43,356 nucleotides of DNA from contig NZ_LMGK01000014.1 of assembly GCF_001427125.1 (NCBI RefSeq), positions 729 to 44,084 of the forward strand, written 5' to 3'. This document shows, one piece after another, positions 25,313 through 33,557 of this stretch. This DNA is from Pseudomonas sp. Root562. Lineage in GTDB: Bacteria > Pseudomonadota > Gammaproteobacteria > Pseudomonadales > Pseudomonadaceae. The position numbers were made by a program, and so were the translations under genes. Within the stretch, counting starts at the first letter, position 1; the number at the start of each line of letters is the position of its first letter. The notes beneath the pieces were generated by a model that was given only the letters and a program-made list of their open reading frames with translations, made no database searches and was not told the DNA's origin.

Positions 25313-26938
25313 TTAGAAGATGTAGTCGGTGGTCAAAAAGCTCGAGCTGCGACCACTGATGATCTCGCTGATCAGGTCTTTGTTGGTCTCCTGGAATTTG
25401 GTGGCCACCAGCGTGCGGATCGAAAACACCCGCAAAGCGTCATGTACCGACAGGGTACCTTCGGCGGAGTTCTTGCGCCCGTTGAACGGGTAAGTGTCCG
25501 GGCCGCGCTGGCACTGGGCATTGAGATTGATGCGCCCGACCTGGTTGGCAAAGGTGTCTACCAAACGGCCAACGGCCACCGGGTTGGTGCCGAAGATACT
25601 CAACTGTTGGCCAAAGTCCGATTCCAGGACGTAATCGATCACGGTGTCCAGATGTCGATAGGGCACGATGGGTACGACCGGGCCGAACTGTTCTTCCTGG
25701 TAAACGCGCATCTGCGGTGTCACCGGGTACAGCACGGCGGGGTAGAAAAAAGACGCCCGGGCTGCGCCACCATTGGGGTTGACCACCTTAGCGCCTTTGT
25801 TGACGGCGTCGGCCACCAGCGAATGCAGATAGTCGACCTTGCCTGACTCCGGTAAAGGCGTCAGGGCTACACCGCTTTCCCAAGGCATGCCGGGTTTGAG
25901 GGTGGCGAGTTTGGCGTTGAATTTCTCGATAAAAGCATCGACCACATCCTCGTGGACAAACAGGATTTTCAACGCGGTGCAGCGCTGGCCGTTGAACGAC
26001 AGGGAGCCGGTAACTGCTTCGTTGACCGCGTTGTCCAGGTCCACTTCCGGCAGGACGATGCCGGGGTTCTTTGCATCCAGCCCCAGTGCCGCACGCAAGC
26101 GGTGAGGTTTTGGATGGAGTTTTTTCAGGTCGCTGGCGGCTTTGTTGGTACCGATGAAGGCAAAGATGTCTATCTTGCCGCTGGCCATCAGCGCACTGAC
26201 GGTTTCCCGACCGCTGCCATAGATCACGTTGATCACCCCGGCGGGGAAGCTGTCGCGAAAGGCTTCGAGCAACGGGCGAATCAATAGCACGCCGAGTTTC
26301 GCCGGTTTGAACACCACGGTATTACCCATGATCAGCGCCGGAATCAACGTGGTGAAGGTTTCGTTCAACGGATAGTTGTAAGGCCCCATGCACAATGCCA
26401 CGCCCAGCGGGACGCGGCGGATCTGGCCGAGGGTGTCCTGTTCCAGCTCGAAGCGGCTGGAGCGGCGGTCGAGTTCCTTGAGTGCGTTGATCGTGTCGAC
26501 GATGTAGTCGCAGGTGCGGTCGAACTCTTTTTCCGAGTCCTTGAGATTCTTGCCGATTTCCCACATCAGCAATTTGACCACGGCGTCGCGTTGCTCCCGC
26601 ATCCGCGCAAGAAAGCCTTCAACGTGCTGGATGCGTTCGGCCACCCGCATCGTCGGCCACAGGCCCTGGCCGCGATCATAGGCACGGACGGCGGCGTCCA
26701 GAGCGGTCAAAGCGGTGTCGGCGTCCAACAGTGGCGTGCTGCCGAGGATCACTTGTTCGTCGCCATTGGCCCCGCTCAGGTACACCGGGCTGCGGACCTG
26801 GGCGAGGGCACCGGGCCAGGTTTTCAGGACACCGTCGACCAGGTATTCGCGCTGCTCGGTCGGACCGTCGAGACGGTATTTTTCCGGGATGCTGCCGGCC
26901 TCGGGAAACAGGTTGCCGAGGAGATCTGCTGTGCTCAT
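25313..26938 (-). CDS. GapN-like aldehyde dehydrogenase (annotated family: NADP-dependent glyceraldehyde-3-P dehydrogenase)
   Basis: A 541-residue aldehyde-dehydrogenase-fold protein. It resembles the bacterial proteins called non-phosphorylating NADP-dependent glyceraldehyde-3-phosphate dehydrogenase: GPYNYPLNETFTTLIPALIMGNTVVFKPAK, the catalytic Cys in FNGQRCTALKI, and EEQFGPVVPIVPY. The position 34 residues before the catalytic Cys normally holds the general-base Glu (LELGGKNP). Here the motif reads LGLDAKNP, with Gly in that place, and the following GG is DA. The protein is also longer than typical ALDHs (about 480). Whether it is a true GAPN, an acylating enzyme or a different aldehyde dehydrogenase is therefore open. 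It is a single gene divergent from the Dyp peroxidase. Confidence 0.85.
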   Translation of the reverse strand: MSTADLLGNLFPEAGSIPEKYRLDGPTEQREYLVDGVLKTWPGALAQVRSPVYLSGANGDEQVILGSTPLLDADTALTALDAAVRAYDRGQGLWPTMRVAERIQHVEGFLARMREQRDAVVKLLMWEIGKNLKDSEKEFDRTCDYIVDTINALKELDRRSSRFELEQDTLGQIRRVPLGVALCMGPYNYPLNETFTTLIPALIMGNTVVFKPAKLGVLLIRPLLEAFRDSFPAGVINVIYGSGRETVSALMASGKIDIFAFIGTNKAASDLKKLHPKPHRLRAALGLDAKNPGIVLPEVDLDNAVNEAVTGSLSFNGQRCTALKILFVHEDVVDAFIEKFNAKLATLKPGMPWESGVALTPLPESGKVDYLHSLVADAVNKGAKVVNPNGGAARASFFYPAVLYPVTPQMRVYQEEQFGPVVPIVPYRHLDTVIDYVLESDFGQQLSIFGTNPVAVGRLVDTFANQVGRINLNAQCQRGPDTYPFNGRKNSAEGTLSVHDALRVFSIRTLVATKFQETNKDLISEIISGRSSSFLTTDYIF

Positions 26939-27193
26939 GTCGCTACCCCGTGTGAGATGTCAGCCAATGCTGATGGCTTGCCGTTCGGAAATCGCTGCAA
27001 AGGTTATACGCCTTAATGAGCTGGTTTTTTAAGACAATCGAGCGCTAATGGGCAGAATAGAGGGGCTGGGATCGGGTTCTTGTGCCTCAAGCGTAGACCG
27101 CTTTGGCCGGATCTAGAAATGCAACTTTTGACCTCGGAGCACACAACGGCCGGTGCTGCGGTTAAACTTCGCGATCTTTATCAAGGAGTTCAT

Positions 27194-28081
27194 ATGAGTC
27201 ATTACCAGCCGGGCATTCTCGCCACCCCCGTTCCACCTCACGCCCGTCATATGTTCTTCGCCCTGGAATCCGCCGCACAATTGCCGGCGGCGCTGGATAA
27301 GCTGCTGCAACTGGTGGATGGCAAATCGGCAGTGGTGGGTTTTGGTGAGTCGCTGGTCAAGGCGCTGAATGGCCACATCCAGGGCCTGCGAGCGTTTCCT
27401 GCGTTGACCGGTGTCGGTGTCGACAATCCGTCGACGCAGCAGGCGCTGTGGTGCTGGCTGCACGGTACTGACCGTGGCGAATTGCTCAATCGCAGCAACG
27501 CCTTTGAAGCCGCGCTGGCACCGGCTCTGCGTCTGGTGCAGGTGACTGAAGGCTTTCGTCACCGTGACGGCCATGACCTGACCGGCTACGAAGACGGCAC
27601 GGAAAACCCTCGCGACGAGGCCGCTGCGGCTGCCGCATTGGTAAACGACGGCCCTGAAGGGACGGTGGGCGGCAGTTTCGCCGCGATCCAGCAATGGCAG
27701 CATGACCTCAAGCGTTTTCACGCAATGGCGTCCCATGAAACGGACGACATCATGGGTCGCCGCTTGAGCGATAACGAAGAGCTCGATGACGCGCCGATCT
27801 CTGCCCACGTCAAACGCACCGCTCAGGAAAGCTTCGCCCCCGAAGCGTTCGTGGTCCGTCGCTCGATGCCATGGATTGAAGATGAACGTGCTGGCCTGAT
27901 GTTCCTTGCCTTCGGTTTTTCCCTCGACGCTTTCGAAGTCCAATTGCGTCGCATGAGCGGCCTGGAAGACGGCATTACTGATGGTCTGTACCGCATCAGC
28001 CGACCGATCACCGGGGGCTACTACTGGTGCCCGCCAATGCAAGACGGCCGACTGGACTTGCGTGCATTGCACATCGGCTGA
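27194..28081 (+). CDS. Dye-decolorizing (Dyp-type) haem peroxidase
   Basis: A 295-residue cytoplasmic haem peroxidase of the Dyp family, class B-like in length. The signature GxxDG is present as GYEDGTENP with the distal Asp. The proximal haem-ligand region FHAMASHETDDIMGRR contains the conserved His. The start at 27194 follows AAGGAG; the frame is open 38 codons upstream without family likeness. These enzymes oxidise dyes, phenolics or lignin fragments with H2O2 and some are loaded into encapsulins, but no encapsulin gene is next to it and no targeting extension is visible after the final LRALHIG. Confidence 0.93.
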   Translation: MSHYQPGILATPVPPHARHMFFALESAAQLPAALDKLLQLVDGKSAVVGFGESLVKALNGHIQGLRAFPALTGVGVDNPSTQQALWCWLHGTDRGELLNRSNAFEAALAPALRLVQVTEGFRHRDGHDLTGYEDGTENPRDEAAAAAALVNDGPEGTVGGSFAAIQQWQHDLKRFHAMASHETDDIMGRRLSDNEELDDAPISAHVKRTAQESFAPEAFVVRRSMPWIEDERAGLMFLAFGFSLDAFEVQLRRMSGLEDGITDGLYRISRPITGGYYWCPPMQDGRLDLRALHIG

Positions 28082-28208
28082 TCCTCGCAGGGCATGATCG
28101 ACGTGGTGCGCTGGGACAGGGCGCCACAATGCCCTGCGCCAGTGCACTTCTAACCTTATGCGTAAACAGTATTTCTCAAGAGGAACGGCGACTCTCTAAG
28201 ATCATGTC

Positions 28209-28223
28209 ATAACTCGTTATAAC
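28209..28223. promoter_or_regulatory. Candidate GntR operator (ATAAC-TC-GTTAT)
   Basis: The inverted repeat ATAAC-N2-GTTAT (28209-28220) overlaps a second palindrome GTTATAAC (28216-28223), 12 bases before the ATG of the GntR gene. Operators of this size directly upstream of the regulator gene are usual for HutC/UTRA-type GntR proteins and would give autorepression of the whole operon. The function is inferred from position. Confidence 0.45.
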
Positions 28224-28234
28224 AAGTGATCTTG

Positions 28235-29002
28235 ATGACCGATAACGTTCTATCTCTCAGCCCTCTTTCCAACAGCAGTATTCCGCTGCACACCCAACTG
28301 CGTGACGTACTGCGCGCCCGCATTCTTGACGGTGAATACCCGCAAGACAGCCAGATGCCGTCGGAAAGCGAACTCGGCACGCTGTTCAAAGTCAGCCGAA
28401 TTACCGTGCGCCAGGCCCTCGGTGATCTGCAGAAGGAAGGGTTGATCTACAAGATCCACGGCAAGGGCACCTTCGTTGCCAAGCCGAAAACCTTCCAGAA
28501 CGTCAGCACTCTGCAAGGCCTGGCCGAGTCCATGACCGGTCGCGGCTACGAGGTGATCAACCGCCTGCGCAGCTTCAAGTTCATCGCCGCCGATAAATTG
28601 GTGGCTGAGCGATTGCAGGTCGCCGAAGGCGAGACCGTGGCGCAGATCAAGCGCGTTCGGCTGATCAACCGTGAGCCGATTTCGCTGGAAATCACCTACT
28701 TGTCCAAAGCCATCGGTGAGCGCCTGGAGAAGGCGGATCTGGTGACCCGCGACATTTTCCTGATCCTCGAAAACGACTGCGGCGTGGCCCTCGGGCACGC
28801 CGACCTGGCGATTGATGCGGTGCTGGCCGACAGCGACTTGACCCAGGCGCTGAACGTCGAACCTGGCTCGCCGATCATGCGCATCGAGCGCCTGACCCAC
28901 GATGCCCAGGGGCGCCCTGTGGACTTTGAACACCTTTATTACCGTGGCGATGCGTTCCAGTACCGCCTGCGGATCGACCGGCAAAAAGGGGAGCAGGCAT
29001 GA
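28235..29002 (+). CDS. GntR-family regulator with UTRA domain (HutC subfamily)
   Basis: A 255-residue regulator. The N-terminal winged HTH of GntR type (PLHTQLRDVLRARILDGEYPQDSQMPSESELGTLFKVSRITVRQALGDLQKEGLIYKIHGKGTFVA region) is followed by a UTRA ligand-binding domain (about residues 95-245, with VAEGETVAQIKRVRLINREPISLEITYL and GSPIMRIERLTHD). It is the first gene of the operon: its TGA overlaps the ATG of the flavoprotein gene (ATGA), so regulator and enzyme are co-translated. I chose the ATG at 28235 over a GTG three codons earlier. The ligand is probably the imported substrate or a product. Confidence 0.92.
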   Translation: MTDNVLSLSPLSNSSIPLHTQLRDVLRARILDGEYPQDSQMPSESELGTLFKVSRITVRQALGDLQKEGLIYKIHGKGTFVAKPKTFQNVSTLQGLAESMTGRGYEVINRLRSFKFIAADKLVAERLQVAEGETVAQIKRVRLINREPISLEITYLSKAIGERLEKADLVTRDIFLILENDCGVALGHADLAIDAVLADSDLTQALNVEPGSPIMRIERLTHDAQGRPVDFEHLYYRGDAFQYRLRIDRQKGEQA

Positions 29003-30729
29003 GTCGCAAGACCCTCGAACAGGAATACGACATCGTCGTCATCGGCGGCGGCACCGCCGGCCCCATGGCGGCGATCAAGGCCAAGGAACGCAACCGTGAT
29101 CTGCGGGTGTTGTTGGTCGACAAGGCCAACGTCAAGCGTAGCGGCGCGATCAGCATGGGCATGGATGGCCTGAACAACGCGATCATTCCCGGCCACTCGA
29201 CAGCGGAGCAGTACACCAAGGAAATCACCATTGCCAACGATGGCATCGTCAACCAGGCGGCGGTGTACGCCTACGCCACCCACAGCTTCGAAACCATCGA
29301 GCAACTGGACCGCTGGGGGGTGAAGTTCGAGAAAGACGAAACCGGCGACTATGCGGTGAAAAAGGTCCATCACATGGGTGCCTACGTGTTGCCGATGCCG
29401 GAAGGTCACGACATCAAGAAGGTCTTGTATCGCCAGTTGAAACGGGCGCGGGTGAGCATCACCAATCGCCTGGTGTGCACCCGGTTGCTCAAGGACGAAG
29501 AGGGCGCGGTCAACGGCGTGATGGGGTTTGATTGCCGCACCGCTGATTTTTATGTGATCAAGGCCAAGGCGGTGATCCTCGCCTGTGGTGCCGCCGGGCG
29601 CCTGGGATTGCCGTCCTCGGGCTACCTGATGGGCACCTACGAAAACCCGACCAATGCCGGCGACGGCTACTCGATGGCCTACCACGCCGGGGCTGAACTG
29701 GCGAACCTGGAGTGCTTCCAGATCAACCCGTTGATCAAGGATTACAACGGCCCGGCCTGCGCCTACGTCACCGGTCCGCTGGGGGGCTACACCGCCAACA
29801 ACAAGGGCGAACGCTTTATTGAGTGTGACTACTGGAGCGGGCAGATGATGTGGGAGTTCCACCAGGAGCTCGAAAGCGGCAACGGGCCGGTGTTCCTTAA
29901 ACTCGATCACTTGGCCGAGGAAACCATCCAGAACATCGAAGAGATCCTGCACAGCAACGAGCGCCCGAGTCGTGGTCAGTTCCACGCCAATCGCGGCACC
30001 GACTACCGCACGCAGATGGTCGAGATGCACATTTCCGAGATCGGCTTCTGCAGTGGGCATTCGGCGTCCGGGGTGTGGGTCAACGAAAAGGCCGAGACGT
30101 CGGTCAAGGGCTTGTACTCGGCCGGTGACATGGCCGCCGTGCCGCACAATTACATGCTCGGCGCGTTCACCTACGGCTGGTTTGCCGGCAACAACGCGGC
30201 GGATTTCGTCGCTGATCGCGAGTTCTCTGTGCTGGATGCCCGGCAGATCGAAAGCGAAAAACAACGGGTCTACGCGCCGTTGGATCGTGAGCATGGACTG
30301 CCACCGGCTCAGGTCGAGTACAAGCTGCGCCGCTTCGTCAACGATTACCTGCAGCCGCCGAAAGTGACCAAGAAGATGCAGATCGGCTTGCAACGCTTCA
30401 GCGATATCCAGCGCGACCTCGATCAGATCAAGGCCCACAACGCCCACGAACTGATGCGCGCCATGGAAGTCAGCATGATCCGCGACTGCGCGGAAATGGC
30501 TGCACGAGCTTCGCTGTTCCGCGCCGAAAGTCGCTGGGGGCTTTACCACTATCGGGTCGATCACCCGCAGCGCGACGACAGCGACTGGTTTTGCCATTGC
30601 CACTTGAAAAAGGGCGATGACGGTCGGATGACCAGTTTCAAGAAAGCCGTCGAGCCTTACATCATCCCGCTGGGCGCCGAAGAAATGCAGGCCTACGACC
30701 GGTTGCGGGTCGGTGCCGATGCGGCATGA
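28999..30729 (+). CDS. AprA-like flavoprotein (fumarate reductase/adenylylsulfate reductase alpha family)
   Basis: A 576-residue FAD protein. The N-terminal Rossmann motif VIGGGTAGPMAA is followed by SGAISMGMDGLNNA, resembling the AprA-type FAD site, and GLYSAGDMAAVPHNYMLGAF closes the FAD domain. The C-terminal segment FRAESRWGLYHYRVDHPQRDDSDWFCHCHLKK is the pattern seen in adenylylsulfate reductase alpha subunits rather than in succinate dehydrogenase. A ferredoxin of AprB layout follows after 27 bases, so the two form an AprAB-like pair. Classical AprAB belongs to sulfate reducers and sulfur oxidisers. Here the partner genes are an ABC importer, a HEAT protein and DUF971, and no sat or dsr gene is present, so the substrate is probably a different sulfur (or other) compound. 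The substrate assignment is open. Confidence 0.85.
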   Translation: MSRKTLEQEYDIVVIGGGTAGPMAAIKAKERNRDLRVLLVDKANVKRSGAISMGMDGLNNAIIPGHSTAEQYTKEITIANDGIVNQAAVYAYATHSFETIEQLDRWGVKFEKDETGDYAVKKVHHMGAYVLPMPEGHDIKKVLYRQLKRARVSITNRLVCTRLLKDEEGAVNGVMGFDCRTADFYVIKAKAVILACGAAGRLGLPSSGYLMGTYENPTNAGDGYSMAYHAGAELANLECFQINPLIKDYNGPACAYVTGPLGGYTANNKGERFIECDYWSGQMMWEFHQELESGNGPVFLKLDHLAEETIQNIEEILHSNERPSRGQFHANRGTDYRTQMVEMHISEIGFCSGHSASGVWVNEKAETSVKGLYSAGDMAAVPHNYMLGAFTYGWFAGNNAADFVADREFSVLDARQIESEKQRVYAPLDREHGLPPAQVEYKLRRFVNDYLQPPKVTKKMQIGLQRFSDIQRDLDQIKAHNAHELMRAMEVSMIRDCAEMAARASLFRAESRWGLYHYRVDHPQRDDSDWFCHCHLKKGDDGRMTSFKKAVEPYIIPLGAEEMQAYDRLRVGADAA

Positions 30730-30756
30730 CGTGGTCCCTATAAGAGAGTTCTAAAC

Positions 30757-31002
30757 ATGGCCTATCAACCCCAGGAAATTTTCTTTCGTTCCAACGCACC
30801 GGTCACGGTCGATGAAGAGCTTTGCATCGCCCACAAAGGTTGCACCGTGTGCGTTGACGTTTGCCCGATGGACCTTCTGGCAATCAACCCGGCCACCCAA
30901 AAGGCCTACATGGCCTTCGATGAATGCTGGTACTGCATGCCCTGTGAAAAGGACTGCCCGACCGGGGCGGTGAAAGTCGACATCCCTTACTTATTGCGCT
31001 GA
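30757..31002 (+). CDS. Two-[4Fe-4S] ferredoxin, minimal AprB-like
   Basis: An 81-residue ferredoxin with eight cysteines: C23-x5-C29-x2-C32-x3-C36-P and C57-x2-C60-x2-C63-x3-C67-P. These are two [4Fe-4S] sites. The ECWYCMPCEKDCPTGAV segment mirrors the second-cluster region of AprB. Full AprB has about 150 residues with a C-terminal tail that wraps around AprA; that tail is absent here, since the protein stops at PYLLR. It follows the AprA-like gene in the same operon and should deliver electrons to it. Confidence 0.9.
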   Translation: MAYQPQEIFFRSNAPVTVDEELCIAHKGCTVCVDVCPMDLLAINPATQKAYMAFDECWYCMPCEKDCPTGAVKVDIPYLLR

Positions 31003-31009
31003 ACAATGC

Positions 31010-31093
31010 GGGAGCGAGCCTGCTCGCGATGAGGCCGGCACAGCTTGCATTTGCATTGACAGAGCGAACGCCATCGCGAGCAGGCTCGCTCCC
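31010..31093. repeat. REP pair (perfect 22-bp inverted repeat)
   Basis: Positions 31010-31031 and 31072-31093 are exact reverse complements of 22 bases, of the Pseudomonas REP type (GGGAGCGAGCCTGCTCGCG). They lie between the ferredoxin and the binding-protein gene and can form a long hairpin in the transcript, which may stabilise the upstream mRNA or lower downstream expression. Confidence 0.9.
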
Positions 31094-31229
31094 ACAGTGG
31101 AACGAGTTCAGACAACCCAAAGCCATCCGGCAACCACCGGACGCCTGATCCACAACACCCCTCGTTTCCCACCACGCCCAGATCGTGGCGGAGACGAACA
31201 TCCAATAAATGATTCGAGGGGAAACACTC

Positions 31230-32636
31230 ATGATGTTGCGTGCAGCGTTGGCCGGTCTGGTACTGGCGTCATTCACCTTGTCGGCCTCGGCCGAAACCAT
31301 CCGCATTGCCATTGGCACTCAGGACACCACCATCAACTGCGCCGCCGGTGGTCTGTTGATCCGCGAACTCGGCCTGCTGGACAAATACTTGCCCCACGAC
31401 GGCCCATACAAGGATGCCAAATACGAGGTGCAGTGGAAGAATTTCACCAGCGGCGCGCCGCTGACCAATGAGATGGTCGCCGGCAAACTCGACTTCGGCG
31501 CGATGGCCGATTTCCCGGGCTCATTCAACGGCGTGGCGTTTGAAGCAGCGGGCAAGCACAGCCTGTTCATCAGTGTGTTGTCAGGCAGCACCAAAGGCAG
31601 TGGCAACGGCATCGTGGTGCCGAGTGCATCAGGCGTGCAGTCGTTGGCGGAGCTCAAGGGCAAGACCATTTCGGTGCCGTTCGCCTCCACCGCCCATGGC
31701 ATGTTGCTGCGCGCCGTGGCCGCCCAGGGCTGGGACCCGCTCAAGGACGTGAACATCATCGCCCAGCCGCCGGAAGTCGCCGGCTCTGCGTTGCAGGCGG
31801 GCAAGATCGACGCCCATGCCGACTTCGTACCGTTCGCCGAACTGTTCCCGAGCCGCGGTTTCGCGCGCAAGATCTACGACGGTTCCCAGGCTGGAGCGCC
31901 AACGTTCCATGGCGCACTGGTCGACCAGAACTATGCGAAAAAGTACCCGGAAATTGTCGTCGCCTATCTGCGGGCGAGCATCGAGGCCAATCAGTTGCTC
32001 GCCGCGGAGCCCGAGAAATACAGCGAGCTGATCGCCAAGGTCACTGGCGTCGATGCCGAGGTGAATTACCTGTTCCACGGCCCTCTGGGCGTGCAAACCC
32101 GCGACCTGAGCTGGAAACCGGAGTACCGCCAGGCGGTGGGCACGGCCATCGATACGCTCAAATTGTTGAAGAAAGCCGATCGCGGTCTGGATCTGAACAC
32201 CTTCATTGACGATCAGTACATCCGCGCCGCGTTCAAGGCTTCGAACCTGGACTACACCGCGCAACTGGCGAACTACGCGCAGGCGCCGCTCACTGCAACG
32301 GATGCGTCCACCGGCAAAGCCATCACCGACTTCAGCCACGTGGCGGAAATCTGGGTGCGCGGTGAGCCGAAAGTCCGCCAATACGCCTCGACGCAAGCGG
32401 CGTTCAGCGCATTGGCCAGCCTCAAGCAGGAAGGCAAAAACATCCGCGCGGTGTATGCCCAGGCCAGCGACAGCGGGATCAAGTTGCTGGCGGATCAGGC
32501 GTGGTTTGCCAGCGATGCCAACGGGCGCCTCAGCGCGTTCCTGCTCAAAGGCCAGGCCCAGCAATTCGCCAGCGCCCAAGGCGGCAAGGTTTTCGACTTC
32601 ACCGATGCCACCGCGCAGGCTGTGGCTGTTCGCTAA
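31230..32636 (+). CDS. ABC importer substrate-binding protein with NosL-like C-terminal domain
   Basis: A 468-residue periplasmic protein. The signal peptide MMLRAALAGLVLASFTLSASA is followed by ETIRIAIG at the predicted cleavage site. Residues about 22-350 match the SsuA/TauA/NrtA-type binding-protein fold (GKLDFGAMADFPGSFNG, ELKGKTISVPFASTAHGMLLRAV, VDQNYAKKYPEIVVAYLRA). Binding proteins of this class have about 320-340 residues; the last 113 residues (356-468) are extra. That part resembles NosL: DFSHVAEIWVRGEPKVRQYAST, then LADQAWFASDANGRLSAFLLKGQAQQFASAQGG and KVFDFTDAT. NosL's Cys ligands are not present. The ATG at 31230 follows GAGGGGAAA. The imported compound is unknown. Confidence 0.87.
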   Translation: MMLRAALAGLVLASFTLSASAETIRIAIGTQDTTINCAAGGLLIRELGLLDKYLPHDGPYKDAKYEVQWKNFTSGAPLTNEMVAGKLDFGAMADFPGSFNGVAFEAAGKHSLFISVLSGSTKGSGNGIVVPSASGVQSLAELKGKTISVPFASTAHGMLLRAVAAQGWDPLKDVNIIAQPPEVAGSALQAGKIDAHADFVPFAELFPSRGFARKIYDGSQAGAPTFHGALVDQNYAKKYPEIVVAYLRASIEANQLLAAEPEKYSELIAKVTGVDAEVNYLFHGPLGVQTRDLSWKPEYRQAVGTAIDTLKLLKKADRGLDLNTFIDDQYIRAAFKASNLDYTAQLANYAQAPLTATDASTGKAITDFSHVAEIWVRGEPKVRQYASTQAAFSALASLKQEGKNIRAVYAQASDSGIKLLADQAWFASDANGRLSAFLLKGQAQQFASAQGGKVFDFTDATAQAVAVR

Positions 32637-32656
32637 CCCAAAAACGCCGCAATCCC

Positions 32657-32748
32657 CTGTGGGAGCGGGCTTGCCCGCGATGGGGCCAGACCAGCCGATA
32701 CCGATGTCGACTGACACTCTGCAATCGCTGGCAAGCCAGCTCCCACAG
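32657..32748. repeat. REP-like pair
   Basis: A REP unit GTGGGAGCGGGCTTGCCCGC (about 32659-32678) is answered by an inverted, less perfect unit ending GCTCCCACAG (to 32748). They lie between the binding-protein and permease genes and interrupt the operon in the same way as the pair at 31010-31093. Confidence 0.8.
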
Positions 32749-32771
32749 GTTTTCAAGTGAGAGGGAATATT

Positions 32772-33557
32772 GTGTACGGACCCTGTTTACGCTGGCTCCC
32801 CCGAGTCGCCTCGCTGTTGTTTTGCCTGCTTTTCTGGCAACTCGCCGCCAGCCACCACTGGAATCTCGGCCTGGTAACCTTCGCCAACGTGCCGACCCCC
32901 GGGGCGGTTGTTGAGGCGGCGCTGGGGCTGGGTGATTCCGGCAAGCTCGCTCGTCACTTGAGCAGCAGCCTCAGCCGGGTCTTCGCCGGTTACTGCGCAG
33001 CGTTGATCGTCGGCGTTGCTCTGGGGCTGTCCATCGGCCGCTCGAAATGGGCTGAGGATTTGCTCTTGCCACCGCTGGAAGTGCTGCGGCCAATCCCGGC
33101 GGTGGCGTGGATTCCGCTGGCAATCCTGATGTTTCCGTCGTCTGAACTGTCGATGGTGTTCATCACGTTCACCGGTGCCTTGTTCCCGATCCTGCTCAAC
33201 ACCGTGCACGGCGTGGAAGGTGTCGACCCACGGCTGATTGCCTCGGCGAAAAGCCTTGGGGCAGGGCGCCGGGCGATTTTGCTGGAGGTGATTTTGCCGG
33301 GCGCCGCGCCCAGCATCATCACCGGCCTGGCCATCGGCATGGGCACTTCATGGTTCTGCCTGGTGACCGCAGAAATGATCTCCGGCCAGTACGGCATCGG
33401 TTATTACACCTGGGAGTCCTACACCATTCAGAACTACCCCGACATCGTCGTCGGCATGTTGCTGATCGGCGTGCTCGGCATGGGCAGCAGCCTGCTGATA
33501 AAGCGCCTGGGCGGGTTGTTCACGCCTTGGCATCGACCACGAGGAAAAGCCTCATGA
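32772..33557 (+). CDS. ABC importer permease (SsuC/TauC/NrtB type)
   Basis: A 261-residue inner-membrane protein with about six transmembrane segments. The permease EAA loop is visible as ASAKSLGAGRRAILLEVILPGAAPSIITGLAIGMG, and LEVLRPIPAVAWIPLAILMF is typical of the sulfonate/nitrate/taurine class. The GTG at 32772 is preceded by GAGAGGGA at a good distance; a GTG 15 bases earlier is the alternative. Its stop overlaps the start of the ATPase gene (ATGA). Confidence 0.9.
   Translation: MYGPCLRWLPRVASLLFCLLFWQLAASHHWNLGLVTFANVPTPGAVVEAALGLGDSGKLARHLSSSLSRVFAGYCAALIVGVALGLSIGRSKWAEDLLLPPLEVLRPIPAVAWIPLAILMFPSSELSMVFITFTGALFPILLNTVHGVEGVDPRLIASAKSLGAGRRAILLEVILPGAAPSIITGLAIGMGTSWFCLVTAEMISGQYGIGYYTWESYTIQNYPDIVVGMLLIGVLGMGSSLLIKRLGGLFTPWHRPRGKAS

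Noticed and set aside
28939..30603. A 554-codon open frame on the minus strand opposite the AprA-like gene
   Set aside because: The composition is shadow-like (long runs of His, Arg, Ala, Val, no recognisable fold) and the sense strand has clear FAD motifs.
28999..31002. Succinate dehydrogenase/fumarate reductase (sdhAB-like) assignment
   Set aside because: The flavoprotein C-terminus and the eight-Cys ferredoxin are of AprAB layout; the iron-sulfur subunit of succinate dehydrogenase is much larger and there are no membrane anchors.
31010..31093. Possible CRISPR-like or transposon-end repeat
   Set aside because: There are only two units in inverted orientation and they match the Pseudomonas REP style; no spacer series or cas genes are present.
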